Source of the DNA: Variovorax sp.
Lineage (GTDB): Bacteria; Pseudomonadota; Gammaproteobacteria; Burkholderiales; Burkholderiaceae_C
DNA: 64,000 nucleotides
Assembly: GCA_025352265.1 (NCBI GenBank)
Contig: JANXTS010000085.1
Span: 1 to 64,000, forward strand
Direction: 5' to 3'
Shown: piece after piece, positions 56,824-64,000 of the stretch
Position numbering within the stretch: position 1 is the stretch's first letter
How the letters are laid out: each line of letters opens with the position of its first letter
Notes under the pieces: generated by a model
The model's database searches: none
Told to the model about the DNA's origin: nothing
The model's input: the letters and a program-made list of their open reading frames with translations, nothing else
Translations under genes and position numbers: made by a program

Positions 56824-57375
56824 TCAGCGGGTGGCGGACTCAAGCGGCGGGTAGCTCGGAGGCAGCGGTGCCAGCGACGCGGCAGGCGCCTCGACCTTGG
56901 CGCTCTGGTCCGGCACGAACTTCTTAAGCTGGTCTTCACTGGCTTCGAGCACAGGCACCTTGCCACTGCGCTTGCGGGCGTCGACAGCCGCCACGAACTC
57001 TTCTTCGCTCGGCATGGTGTCACCGTCGAAGCGGTCAAGTACCTCGCCCTTGAAGTAAACCGTCAGGTGGCGCTGCTGAGAATCGACGCCCTGCCGACGA
57101 ATGGTAAAGACGTAGTCCCAGCGGTCGGAGTGGAACACGTCCGTTAGCAGCGACGTGCCGAGCACTTCGCGCACTTGCTGGCGCGACATGCCGGGCTTCA
57201 GTTGCTCGACCTGCTCTTTGGAAACGAAGTTGCCCTGGACCACCTCGACCTTGTATGGCGTGACGGCACTCAACGCATCGCGCGTTCGTGTGCCGAGGCT
57301 GCTGCAAGCGCCCAGACACAGGCTCACCGCGACGCCGGCGAAGAGCCAGACGCGGCTTTTTGAATTGGCAAGCAT
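56824..57375 (-). CDS. bamE: Outer-membrane assembly lipoprotein BamE
   Basis: Accessory lipoprotein of the BAM complex that inserts beta-barrel proteins (also called SmpA/OmlA). 183 residues from 57375, with signal peptide and lipobox LGAC (Cys24). The BamE core is at about 42-115: [50 protein letters not shown]. The C-terminal 60 residues form a Pro/Ala-rich extension not seen in the 113-residue E. coli protein. It is divergent from fur, as in many proteobacteria, and contiguous with dapB. Confidence 0.94.
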   Translation of the reverse strand: MLANSKSRVWLFAGVAVSLCLGACSSLGTRTRDALSAVTPYKVEVVQGNFVSKEQVEQLKPGMSRQQVREVLGTSLLTDVFHSDRWDYVFTIRRQGVDSQQRHLTVYFKGEVLDRFDGDTMPSEEEFVAAVDARKRSGKVPVLEASEDQLKKFVPDQSAKVEAPAASLAPLPPSYPPLESATR

Positions 57376-57462
57376 GGGAGAAAGGGGTAGCGATATGATC
57401 GGCTCATTGTAGCGGCTGGCCCCCGGCGGACCCCATTCCGCACGGCCCATGCAGGAACGACC

Positions 57463-57882
57463 ATGGCCAATATCGACGAACTCAAGAACACCGGCCTGAA
57501 GGCCACTCTGCCGCGCCTGAAGATTCTCGAAATCTTCCAGACCGGCGGCCTGCGCCACATGACGGCAGAAGACGTCTTCCGCATTTTGCTCAACGAGCAC
57601 TCGGACATTGGCTTGGCCACCGTCTACCGCGTGCTGGCCCAGTTCGAGCAGGCAGGGATCCTGGAGCGCAGCCACTTCGAAAGTGGCAAGGCTGTCTACG
57701 AACTCAACGAAGGAAAGCACCACGATCACCTGATCTGCACGTCGTGCGGCAAGGTCGAGGAGTTCTACGACGCCGAGATCGAGCGACGCCAGCAAATGAT
57801 CGCTCTGGACAAAGGCTGGGTTATGCAAGACCACGCCATGTCGCTGTACGGCCTCTGCGCCGACTGCGCCAGCCGACGCTAG
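57463..57882 (+). CDS. fur: Ferric uptake regulator Fur
   Basis: Iron-responsive repressor, 139 residues. The winged-helix DNA-binding half is at about 1-80, with [15 protein letters not shown] and [19 protein letters not shown]. The metal-binding half has [13 protein letters not shown], and a C-terminal CADC pair. Divergent from bamE over an 87-base gap. Its stop codon shares the bases CTAG with the hprK stop on the other strand. Confidence 0.97.
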   Translation: MANIDELKNTGLKATLPRLKILEIFQTGGLRHMTAEDVFRILLNEHSDIGLATVYRVLAQFEQAGILERSHFESGKAVYELNEGKHHDHLICTSCGKVEEFYDAEIERRQQMIALDKGWVMQDHAMSLYGLCADCASRR

Positions 57883-58835
57883 TCCTGCCGGCCCGACTCC
57901 ATCGCCTTGTGGTGGCGCTCCACGAATTCGGCGTAGGTGTCGATGCCGCGCAGCTGCAAAATTGAATTGCGTACCGCTGCCTCGACCAGCACCGCAATGT
58001 TGCGGCCGGCCACCACCTGGATGATGACCTTGCGCACCGCGATGCCGAGCACGTCTTGCGTCAAGGGGGCCGAGGGCATGCGCTCATAGTCCCGCTCGAA
58101 GCTGTCGCGACGCACCAGATGCACGATGAGCTTGAGCCGCATCTTTCGGCGCACGGCCGTCTCACCGAAGATCGCGCGAATGTCCAGCAAGCCGATGCCA
58201 CGCACTTCCAGCAGGTTCTGCAGCAAGTCGGGGCAGCGACCTTCCAGCGTGTTCTGGTTGATCCGGTGCAGATCGACCGCGTCGTCCGCCACCAAACCGT
58301 TGCCCCGAGAGATCAATTCCAGCCCTAGCTCGCTCTTGCCCAGGCCAGACTCGCCGGTGATCATCACGCCAAGTCCAAGAATGTCCATGAAAACGCCGTG
58401 CATCGACGTGCGCTCGGCGAAATGCTTGGACAAATAAGCACGCAACAGGTCGATGACGAAGGCCGAAGATTCGCGCGTGGCAAACAGCGGCAACTGCGCA
58501 CGCTCGCAGATCGACAGTAATCCTTCGGGCGCGTTTTGTGCATCAGCGAGCACCAGCATTGGCGGCTCCAGCGTCACGATGCGACCGATGCGGCGGGCGC
58601 AATCTTCGGGACTTCCGCGCGTCAGATAGGCCACCTCTCGTGCACCGAGGATCTGAACCCGATACGGGTGGATGTAGTTGAGATAGCCGACCAGATCCGC
58701 CGCCGACTGCGCGAGGCTGATGACCTCGATGTCGAAATGGCGCTCCGAGGCACCAAGTCCGGCCAGCCACTCCCATCGGAGCGAGCCGCGAAACTCCTCG
58801 AACATCGCATCGGCGCTGATGACGGTCGGCTTCAT
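57879..58835 (-). CDS. hprK: HPr kinase/phosphorylase
   Basis: Phosphorylates and dephosphorylates a serine of HPr or a related PTS protein. 318 residues from the ATG at 58835; the frame to 58955 overlaps ptsN and is rejected. The P-loop GESGLGKS is at 161-168, preceded by conserved His146 ([17 protein letters not shown]), with the later signature [24 protein letters not shown]. In this class HprK and PtsN form a regulatory PTS rather than a sugar uptake system. It is 28 bases from ptsN. Confidence 0.95.
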   Translation of the reverse strand: MKPTVISADAMFEEFRGSLRWEWLAGLGASERHFDIEVISLAQSAADLVGYLNYIHPYRVQILGAREVAYLTRGSPEDCARRIGRIVTLEPPMLVLADAQNAPEGLLSICERAQLPLFATRESSAFVIDLLRAYLSKHFAERTSMHGVFMDILGLGVMITGESGLGKSELGLELISRGNGLVADDAVDLHRINQNTLEGRCPDLLQNLLEVRGIGLLDIRAIFGETAVRRKMRLKLIVHLVRRDSFERDYERMPSAPLTQDVLGIAVRKVIIQVVAGRNIAVLVEAAVRNSILQLRGIDTYAEFVERHHKAMESGRQD

Positions 58836-58863
58836 GCTCTCGACCGTCCGGCTGCCAACGCGT

Positions 58864-59331
58864 TCAAGCCACCTGCGCCGATTGCCATCCGGCGATGAGT
58901 GAGTGCAACGCGGCTGCGTCGTTGCTTGACTTGATTCGCTCGCGCAGAGCGGCATCGCTCAACAATTCGGCTATTTCGGAGAGGATCTCGAGGTGTTTCT
59001 GCGTCGCCGCTTCGGGCACCAGAAGAAAGATAAGAAGCGCGACAGGCTGCTCGTCCGGTGCGTCGAAACCGATTGCGTTTGCCAGTTGGAATACCGCCGC
59101 CATCGGCGACTTGAGGCCCTTGATGCGGCCATGCGGAATCGCAACGCCATGACCCAGCCCAGTCGAACCCAGGCGCTCTCGAGCAAAGAGGCTGTCTGTG
59201 ATGAGGGCGCGCCCGAGACCGTGGAGGTTTTCGAACAGCAAGCCTGCTTCTTCAAAAGCACGTTTTTTGCTGGTGGCGTCAACGCTCACGAGCACTTGAG
59301 TGGGCGGCAGGATGGACGCGAGGCGATTCAT
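58864..59331 (-). CDS. ptsN: Nitrogen-regulatory PTS EIIA component
   Basis: EIIA-Ntr, terminal acceptor of the regulatory PTS that in other bacteria affects potassium and nitrogen balance. 155 residues, E. coli PtsN being 163. The phosphorylated His67 lies in [13 protein letters not shown] (E. coli His73). The known interaction of PtsN with K+ transport is worth noting because kup is in the same window, though not adjacent. A hairpin terminator lies between hpf and this gene. Confidence 0.95.
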   Translation of the reverse strand: MNRLASILPPTQVLVSVDATSKKRAFEEAGLLFENLHGLGRALITDSLFARERLGSTGLGHGVAIPHGRIKGLKSPMAAVFQLANAIGFDAPDEQPVALLIFLLVPEAATQKHLEILSEIAELLSDAALRERIKSSNDAAALHSLIAGWQSAQVA

Positions 59332-59367
59332 GGTGGGGTAAGGCGGGGGCGATTATGCACCGGCCCC

Positions 59368-59403
59368 GAAAAAAGCAAAGGGCCGCTCAAATCGAGCGGC
59401 CCT
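59368..59403 (-). terminator. Rho-independent terminator after hpf
   Basis: On the minus strand a 10-bp stem (AGGGCCGCTC and GAGCGGCCCT) with a 5-base loop (59379-59403) is followed by TTTGCTTTTTT (59368-59378). It sits 33 bases past the hpf stop and 37 before the ptsN start, so hpf and ptsN are probably only partly cotranscribed. Confidence 0.8.
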
Positions 59404-59435
59404 GGATTTTGCAAGAGGATTTACCCAAAGAGGGA

Positions 59436-59765
59436 CTACATCACGCGTTTGGGCGCTGCGTGGTGATGATCTTGCAGACGGTCTTTGTGGCGTACCACCT
59501 GACGATCAAGTTTGTCGACCAGCTCATCGACCGCGGCGTACAGATCAGCGTGACTGCACTCGGCAAACATGTCACTGCCCTTGACGTGAATGTTGCACTC
59601 CGCCTTTTGCCGGCGTTCCTTTTCCTTTTGCTTTTCCACCGTGAGGATCACCTTCACATCGACCACCTGGTCGAAGTGCCGCGTGATCCGGTCCAGCTTG
59701 TTCGTGACATAGCTTCGCAATGCGGGAGTGACGTCGAGGTGATGGCCGCTGATCGTCAGATTCAT
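59436..59765 (-). CDS. hpf: Ribosome hibernation promoting factor, short form
   Basis: Binds the 30S subunit in stationary phase and helps form 100S ribosome dimers. From the ATG at 59765, which has a perfect AGGAGG six bases upstream (59772-59777), it has 109 residues, the short HPF length. It begins [27 protein letters not shown], the HPF beta-alpha fold, with Lys/Glu-rich [20 protein letters not shown] in the middle. In many proteobacteria rpoN lies just upstream of hpf; here it does not. Confidence 0.93.
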   Translation of the reverse strand: MNLTISGHHLDVTPALRSYVTNKLDRITRHFDQVVDVKVILTVEKQKEKERRQKAECNIHVKGSDMFAECSHADLYAAVDELVDKLDRQVVRHKDRLQDHHHAAPKRVM

Positions 59766-59901
59766 GAATGACCTCCTGGGGAACGTTGCAGAAATAACCA
59801 CCAATCCGAATTGGAAAGTGGCCGGCGGAAACGAAACAAAAACGGAAGGATTGCTGGGGAGTTGGGGGGAGCGCGAAGGCGGAAAAGAACGGGTTCGATT
59901 C

Positions 59902-59930
59902 ACTATGCCCACGTTGCGCAGGCATTGCAA
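59902..59930 (-). promoter_or_regulatory. Candidate sigma 70 promoter for hpf
   Basis: On the minus strand, -35 TTGCAA (59925-59930) and -10 CATAGT (59902-59907), 17 bases apart, each matching four of six consensus bases. The start site would leave a leader of about 130 bases before hpf. Confidence 0.4.
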
Positions 59931-59961
59931 TCCCTCTCTTTCCCGCGCTTTTTGGGTAACG

Positions 59962-59988
59962 TTAGGGACACATTTTTGTGCTACCTAA
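59962..59988. repeat. Imperfect inverted repeat upstream of hpf
   Basis: TTAGG-GA-CACA-TTTT-TGTG-CTA-CCTAA: two stacked perfect arms (TTAGG/CCTAA and CACA/TGTG) with a small internal loop. It may be the end of the helicase transcript or an operator; no T run follows on either strand. Confidence 0.4.
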
Positions 59989-60111
59989 TTCATAGCATTG
60001 CGCATGCGCCCGCATTGACCGGTCATCCGATTCGGCCCGCAGTCAAAGCTCGGCCATCGTTACATCGCCATGCCGTCGACAGGGAATCAGCAAATGCCCT
60101 GCAAGAGACGA

Positions 60112-62322
60112 TCAGCGCCAGCTTGCTCGCATGCGACTCAACAAATCGATGGTCGCGGCCGGCGGCGGCACTGCCGGCGCCCTCGCCGGCGGCGCCGGCC
60201 ACGTCACCTGTTCGAACCGCGCCGTGTCGGCATCGGAAATGAAGCGCGTGCGCCCGGCGTAGAGATGGCGATCGCCGCGTACGGCCTGCTGCGTTACATA
60301 GAAGCGCTGCGGGACCAGCAGGTGCAAATGGTCACGCGCCCGCGTCATGGCGACATAGAGCAACCGCCGTTCTTCTTCGAGCTCTTGCGCGCCCTGCGCG
60401 ACATCGGCGGGCATGCAACCGTCGACCACGTTGAGTACATGCACCGAGTTCCACTCCTGACCTTTGGCCGAGTGGATGGTCGACAGAATCAGATAGTCCT
60501 CGTCGAGCAGCGGCGGCCCAGACCGGTCGCTCGTTGCCTCGGGCGGATCGAGCGTGAGTTCGGTCAAAAACCGTTCGCGCGACGCGTAGCCAGAAGCCAG
60601 CCTCGCCAGCTGTTCGACGTCGCCGTGCCGTACGCCCGAAGTGTCGTCGTGCAGCCGCTCGAGGTGCGGTATGTACCAGCGCAGGGCGAGTTCCATGTCC
60701 GCTGGCCAGCCGAGCGAAGAATCACGCAACGCGGCGTACGTCTCGGCAAACCGCTGCCATTCGACCTGCGCTGCAGCAGGCGGCGTGAATGTCTTCATCG
60801 CGACGCCTGGGTCGGCCGCTACATCCATGGCATCGAGCAGACGTGTTGCCGTCACCGGCCCGATCCCAGGAATCATCTGCGTCACGCGGAATCCCGCCAT
60901 GCGGCCGCGCGGATTTTCTGCAAAGCGCAGCACGGCGAGCAGATCCTTGACGTGCGCAGCTTCGAGAAACTTGAGACCGCCGTATTTGACGAACGGGATG
61001 TTGCGCCGCGCCAGCTCGAGCTCCAGCGCAGCGCTGTGTGTCGAGGTGCGAAACAGTACCGCCTGTGATTTGAGCGCGAGGCCGCCCTCGCGGTGCGCCA
61101 GCACGCGGTCGGCCACCCAGCGCGCCTGCTGGGCTTCGTCGGGCACCAGCACCAGTTGAGGTCGACCGGCCGAGGCCTTGTCGGTCCACAGTGTCTTTGC
61201 GTGCCGCTCGGTCGCCTGCGCGATGACGGCGTTCGACACGTCCAGGATCGGCTGCGTCGAGCGGTAGTTACGCTCCAGCGTGACGATGCGCGCCTCGCGC
61301 GTGAACTGCGAGGAGAAGTCGAGGATGTTGCGCACCGTGGCGCCCCGAAACGAATAGATCGATTGCGCGTCGTCGCCCACGACGGTGACACCGCGACCAT
61401 CGGGCTTCAGCGCCATCAGGATCGAGGCCTGCAAGCGGTTCGTGTCCTGGTACTCGTCGACCAGCACATGGTCGAAGCGCGCGCCAACCTGCGCCGCCAA
61501 AGTCGGTTCGGCGACCATGCCGGCCCAGTACAAAAGCAAGTCGTCGTAGTCGAGCACGTTCTGCTGTTGCTTGGCTTCTACGTAGGCGCCGAACAAGCGC
61601 TTGAGCTCTACTGCCCATTCGGCGCACCACGGAAACGCCTGCTTGAGCACGTCGGCCAGTGGCGCGCAAGTGTTGACGGTGCGCGAGTAGATGGACAGGC
61701 AGGTGCCCTTGTGCGGAAAGCGCCGTGTGCTACCGGACAGCCCGAGCTCGTGCCGGACCAATCCCATCAGGTCTTCCGCATCCCCACGATCGTGGATGGT
61801 GAAGTTGTCGTTCAGTCCGATGTGTGCGGCGTACTCGCGCAACAGGCGCGCGCCGATGCCGTGAAAGGTGCCGGCCCAAGGCAGCGTCGGCAGGACTTCG
61901 GACTTGAGCGCGAAAACACGCGCCACAACCTGTCCCGCACGCCGTTCCATCTCTTGCGCGGCACGCCGTGAAAACGTGAGCAGCAGGATGCGCTGCGGAT
62001 CCGTCCCTAGCGCGATGAGACGCGCCACGCGGTGCGCGAGCGTGCTGGTTTTGCCTGAGCCAGCACCTGCGATAACCAGCAGCGGTCGGTCGTCGCAAGC
62101 GGGGTCGCCAGGCGCCGCATCGATGCCGTGCTCGACCGCTGCCCGCTGCTCATCGTTGAGGTCGGCCAGCGCCGCCGCTAGCCGCTCTGCCGGCGTGGTC
62201 GGTGTCGCACCATGCGCCGAAAGATGCGGAGGGAGAAGGGTCGGCGCCACGGTCTGCATTGGCGCAACTTTACTGGATGCCCATCCAGATGCGTGACCGT
62301 TACATGACGGGCCCGGTGACAT
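60112..62322 (-). CDS. UvrD/Rep-family ATP-dependent DNA helicase
   Basis: Superfamily 1 3'-5' helicase, up to 736 residues. Walker A is IAGAGSGKTSTLAHR, Walker B is VLVDEYQDTNRLQ, then VGDDAQSIYSFRGA (motif III), LERNYRSTQPIL (motif IV) and STIHSAKGQEWNSVHV (motif V) with VAMTRARDHLHLL (motif VI). It lacks the long UvrD C-terminal tail. The first ATG has AAGG eight bases upstream; Met22 (62259) is an alternative with weaker support. The order of domains fits UvrD/PcrA, but whether it is the main UvrD or a secondary paralogue cannot be told. Confidence 0.92.
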   Translation of the reverse strand: MSPGPSCNGHASGWASSKVAPMQTVAPTLLPPHLSAHGATPTTPAERLAAALADLNDEQRAAVEHGIDAAPGDPACDDRPLLVIAGAGSGKTSTLAHRVARLIALGTDPQRILLLTFSRRAAQEMERRAGQVVARVFALKSEVLPTLPWAGTFHGIGARLLREYAAHIGLNDNFTIHDRGDAEDLMGLVRHELGLSGSTRRFPHKGTCLSIYSRTVNTCAPLADVLKQAFPWCAEWAVELKRLFGAYVEAKQQQNVLDYDDLLLYWAGMVAEPTLAAQVGARFDHVLVDEYQDTNRLQASILMALKPDGRGVTVVGDDAQSIYSFRGATVRNILDFSSQFTREARIVTLERNYRSTQPILDVSNAVIAQATERHAKTLWTDKASAGRPQLVLVPDEAQQARWVADRVLAHREGGLALKSQAVLFRTSTHSAALELELARRNIPFVKYGGLKFLEAAHVKDLLAVLRFAENPRGRMAGFRVTQMIPGIGPVTATRLLDAMDVAADPGVAMKTFTPPAAAQVEWQRFAETYAALRDSSLGWPADMELALRWYIPHLERLHDDTSGVRHGDVEQLARLASGYASRERFLTELTLDPPEATSDRSGPPLLDEDYLILSTIHSAKGQEWNSVHVLNVVDGCMPADVAQGAQELEEERRLLYVAMTRARDHLHLLVPQRFYVTQQAVRGDRHLYAGRTRFISDADTARFEQVTWPAPPARAPAVPPPAATIDLLSRMRASWR

Positions 62323-62472
62323 AATTCGCGCCTTGCTGCAATCGGAGACTCCACCTTGGAAACCTACCCGTCTTGGCAGCTTCCGGTTCCCGTTTGACGC
62401 GCGTGTCGATCGAGGGATTCGGGAGCGCCCCGCCCTCGTTCAACCGCACAGTCCATTCACGGGAGTGAGCCA

Positions 62473-63465
62473 ATGCTCAACATCTTTACGCTCGCCAATG
62501 GGCGCCTAGTCCAGGAAGAAATCGAGTCGCTCGAGGAGCTGTCGAAATTCCAGCCGATCTGGGTCGATCTCGAGTCGCCCACGGTCGACGAAAAGCGCTG
62601 GATCAAACAGTACTACGGCCTCTCCATCCCCGAAGACGCGATGGACGAGGACATCGAAGAGTCCGCTCGCTTCTATGAAGAAGACAACGGGGAACTGCAT
62701 ATTCGCAGCGACTTTTTGATCGACGATGACGAGGATCCCCGCTCGGTACGCGTCGCCTTCATCCTGAACCAGCACAACAGCGAACTGCGCAGCCGCGGGG
62801 TGCTGTTCTCCATCCACGACGAAGACGTTCCGGTATTCCGCCTGCTGCGCATGCGCGCACGACGCGCGCCAGGCCTCATTGAAGACGCCAAGGAGGTACT
62901 GCTCAAGCTGTTCGACGCCGACGCCGAGTACTCCGCCGACACGCTGGAAAACATCTACGACGACCTGAAGAAAGTCAGCGAAAAAGTGCTGGCCGGCAAG
63001 ATGACCGACGACCTGGCGAGCGAAGTGCTGGGCGAGATCGCGCGTCACGAAGACCTGAACAGCCGCATTCGCCGCAACGTGATGGATACACGCCGCGCTG
63101 TCAGTTTCATGATGCGCAGCAAGATGCTGAATGCTGAACAGTTCGAAGAAGCGAGACAGATCCTGCGCGACATCGAATCGCTCGACAACCACACCGCGTT
63201 CCTGTTCGACAAGATCAACTTCTTGATGGACGCGACAGTCGGTTTCATCAACATCAACCAGAACAAGATCATCAAGATCTTTTCGGTGGCGAGCGTCGCG
63301 TTGCTGCCGCCAACGCTGGTGGCGAGCATCTACGGCATGAACATGAAGTTCCCAGAGCTGGAATGGCTTGGGCCAACGCTCAGCTACCCTTATGTCGTCA
63401 TCTTCATGATCGCCAGTGCCCTGGGGCCGATGTGGTACTTCGGCCGCAAGGGTTGGCTTTCCTGA
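62473..63465 (+). CDS. corA: Magnesium/cobalt transporter CorA
   Basis: Pentameric Mg2+ channel of the inner membrane. 330 residues with a long acidic cytoplasmic domain, a coiled helix (about 150-265), then two C-terminal membrane helices. The diagnostic YGMNMKFPE pore loop is present between them. GGGAGTGAG precedes the ATG as ribosome-binding site. A 150-base leader separates it from the divergent helicase gene; no confident riboswitch-like structure is seen. Confidence 0.95.
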   Translation: MLNIFTLANGRLVQEEIESLEELSKFQPIWVDLESPTVDEKRWIKQYYGLSIPEDAMDEDIEESARFYEEDNGELHIRSDFLIDDDEDPRSVRVAFILNQHNSELRSRGVLFSIHDEDVPVFRLLRMRARRAPGLIEDAKEVLLKLFDADAEYSADTLENIYDDLKKVSEKVLAGKMTDDLASEVLGEIARHEDLNSRIRRNVMDTRRAVSFMMRSKMLNAEQFEEARQILRDIESLDNHTAFLFDKINFLMDATVGFININQNKIIKIFSVASVALLPPTLVASIYGMNMKFPELEWLGPTLSYPYVVIFMIASALGPMWYFGRKGWLS

Positions 63466-63491
63466 CGTCTGCCCCTAATTCACTGCGCGCG

Positions 63492-64000
63492 CTAGTCGAG
63501 CAGGGAAAGCAGGGCGCTTATCAGGGCTCTGGCCTGCTTGCCGGCGACTTGGGAGAGATAGGCGGGAAAGTCGACGTGGGCAGCATCGTCGGCGCGGTCG
63601 GAGATGTTGCGTACGGCGGCAAAAGGGATGCCGTAGTCGTAGCAAACCTGAGCTACGGCTGCGCCCTCCATGTCGACGGCCAAGGCATCGGGAAGATCGC
63701 GCTGCAAGGTCATCGCCTCTTGGGCGGCTGAAACGAAGCGGTCGCCGCTGATCAGCAATCCTTTGTGCGTGCGCATGCCATCGAGCTTGAAGCGGGCGCG
63801 GGTGGCGCCATCGAACAGGCCACTCGACACAGCGCTTGCCGCCATCGACAGCAAGCCGACCAGCTCCGCATTGGCAGCGAAGCGTGACAGGCCATAAAGG
63901 GGCACTTCATGACGCGGGAACAGCGGTAGAGCGTTCATGTCGTGCTGCAGGAATTCCGTCGCGATGACGGTGTCGCCGACCCGCACATCGGGACACAAGC
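63492..64000 (-). CDS. mtnN: 5'-methylthioadenosine/S-adenosylhomocysteine nucleosidase, C-terminal part
   Basis: Cut by the window end; about 169 C-terminal residues are visible. Hydrolyses MTA and SAH in methionine salvage and quorum-signal metabolism. The family motif DALAVDMEGAAVAQVCYDYGIPFAAVRNISDRAD contains the substrate-binding Met-Glu pair and the catalytic Asp in SDRAD. Convergent with corA over 26 bases. A related purine phosphorylase or hopanoid nucleosidase is possible until the N terminus is seen. Confidence 0.82.
   Translation of the reverse strand, partial: LCPDVRVGDTVIATEFLQHDMNALPLFPRHEVPLYGLSRFAANAELVGLLSMAASAVSSGLFDGATRARFKLDGMRTHKGLLISGDRFVSAAQEAMTLQRDLPDALAVDMEGAAVAQVCYDYGIPFAAVRNISDRADDAAHVDFPAYLSQVAGKQARALISALLSLLD

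Larger units (their letters stand above)
59766..60111. other. 346-base hpf upstream / helicase downstream region
   Basis: No convincing gene. It contains a candidate sigma 70 promoter for hpf (59902-59930), a Gly/Lys-codon-like purine-rich stretch at about 59815-59895 that looks like leader rather than protein, a hairpin with matched arms (59962-59988) and a 10-bp palindrome GCGCATGCGC (60000-60009). rpoN, expected here in relatives, is absent. Confidence 0.55.

Noticed and set aside
59766..59810. Possible sigma 54 promoter before hpf
   Set aside because: TGG and TGC elements are present on the minus strand but their spacing is two bases shorter than the GG-N10-GC rule.

Overview
The window is a high-GC, gene-dense bacterial chromosome segment. 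Protein sequences and gene order point to a beta-proteobacterium of the order Burkholderiales, most likely family Comamonadaceae (Variovorax/Acidovorax-like). This assignment rests on recognised families and gene order, not on a database search. Nearly all of it is core chromosome. I see no rRNA, tRNA, CRISPR array, insertion sequence, integrase or prophage gene.

1-20.2 kb is a large flagellar block. It opens with the end of flhC (master regulator) and a terminator, then motAB, flhB-flhA-flhF and fliA (sigma 28) on the + strand. A small secreted protein of unknown role follows on the minus strand, then flgN, flgM and flgA, also minus. The long + strand operon flgBCDEFGHIJKL encodes rod, hook, L- and P-rings, rod cap/muramidase and the hook-filament junction. 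Chemotaxis genes are absent between motB and flhB, and flhG is absent between flhF and fliA. A good FliA promoter lies before flgM, and a REP-like GC hairpin lies between flgI and flgJ.

20.2-22.8 kb holds two tandem EAL-HDOD-like signalling proteins. 22.8-26.4 kb holds a thiolase, an enoyl-CoA hydratase/isomerase, a PPi-type phosphofructokinase and a small Cys-rich protein, several overlapping by one base. 26.4-30.2 kb holds a zinc-ribbon metallopeptidase (minus), a DHA2-type MFS exporter and a class II glutamine amidotransferase.

30.4-42.3 kb is mostly minus strand: gshB overlapping a benE-type transporter, a + strand polysaccharide deacetylase, a secreted serine protease with three C-terminal repeats, the K+ transporter kup, gshA, proA, holA and lptE, running on to leuS (ends 44.9 kb). 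Both glutathione biosynthesis genes are present but about 6.4 kb apart.

45.1-54.8 kb is a complete + strand glycogen operon, glgB-glgX-glgC-glgA-glgP: branching, debranching, ADP-glucose synthesis, chain elongation and phosphorolysis. It sits between two minus-strand housekeeping groups, leuS-lptE-holA and exbD-exbB-dapB-bamE.

54.8-64 kb holds exbD, exbB, dapB and bamE (minus), fur (+), hprK, ptsN and hpf (minus, the cluster usually headed by rpoN, which is absent here), a UvrD-family helicase (minus), corA (+) and the C-terminal part of an MTA/SAH nucleosidase cut by the window end. I found no clearly new multi-gene system. The most unusual items are the tandem EAL-HDOD pair, the secreted protease with repeats, the zinc-ribbon metallopeptidase, the atypical PPi-PFK site and several departures from expected gene order.
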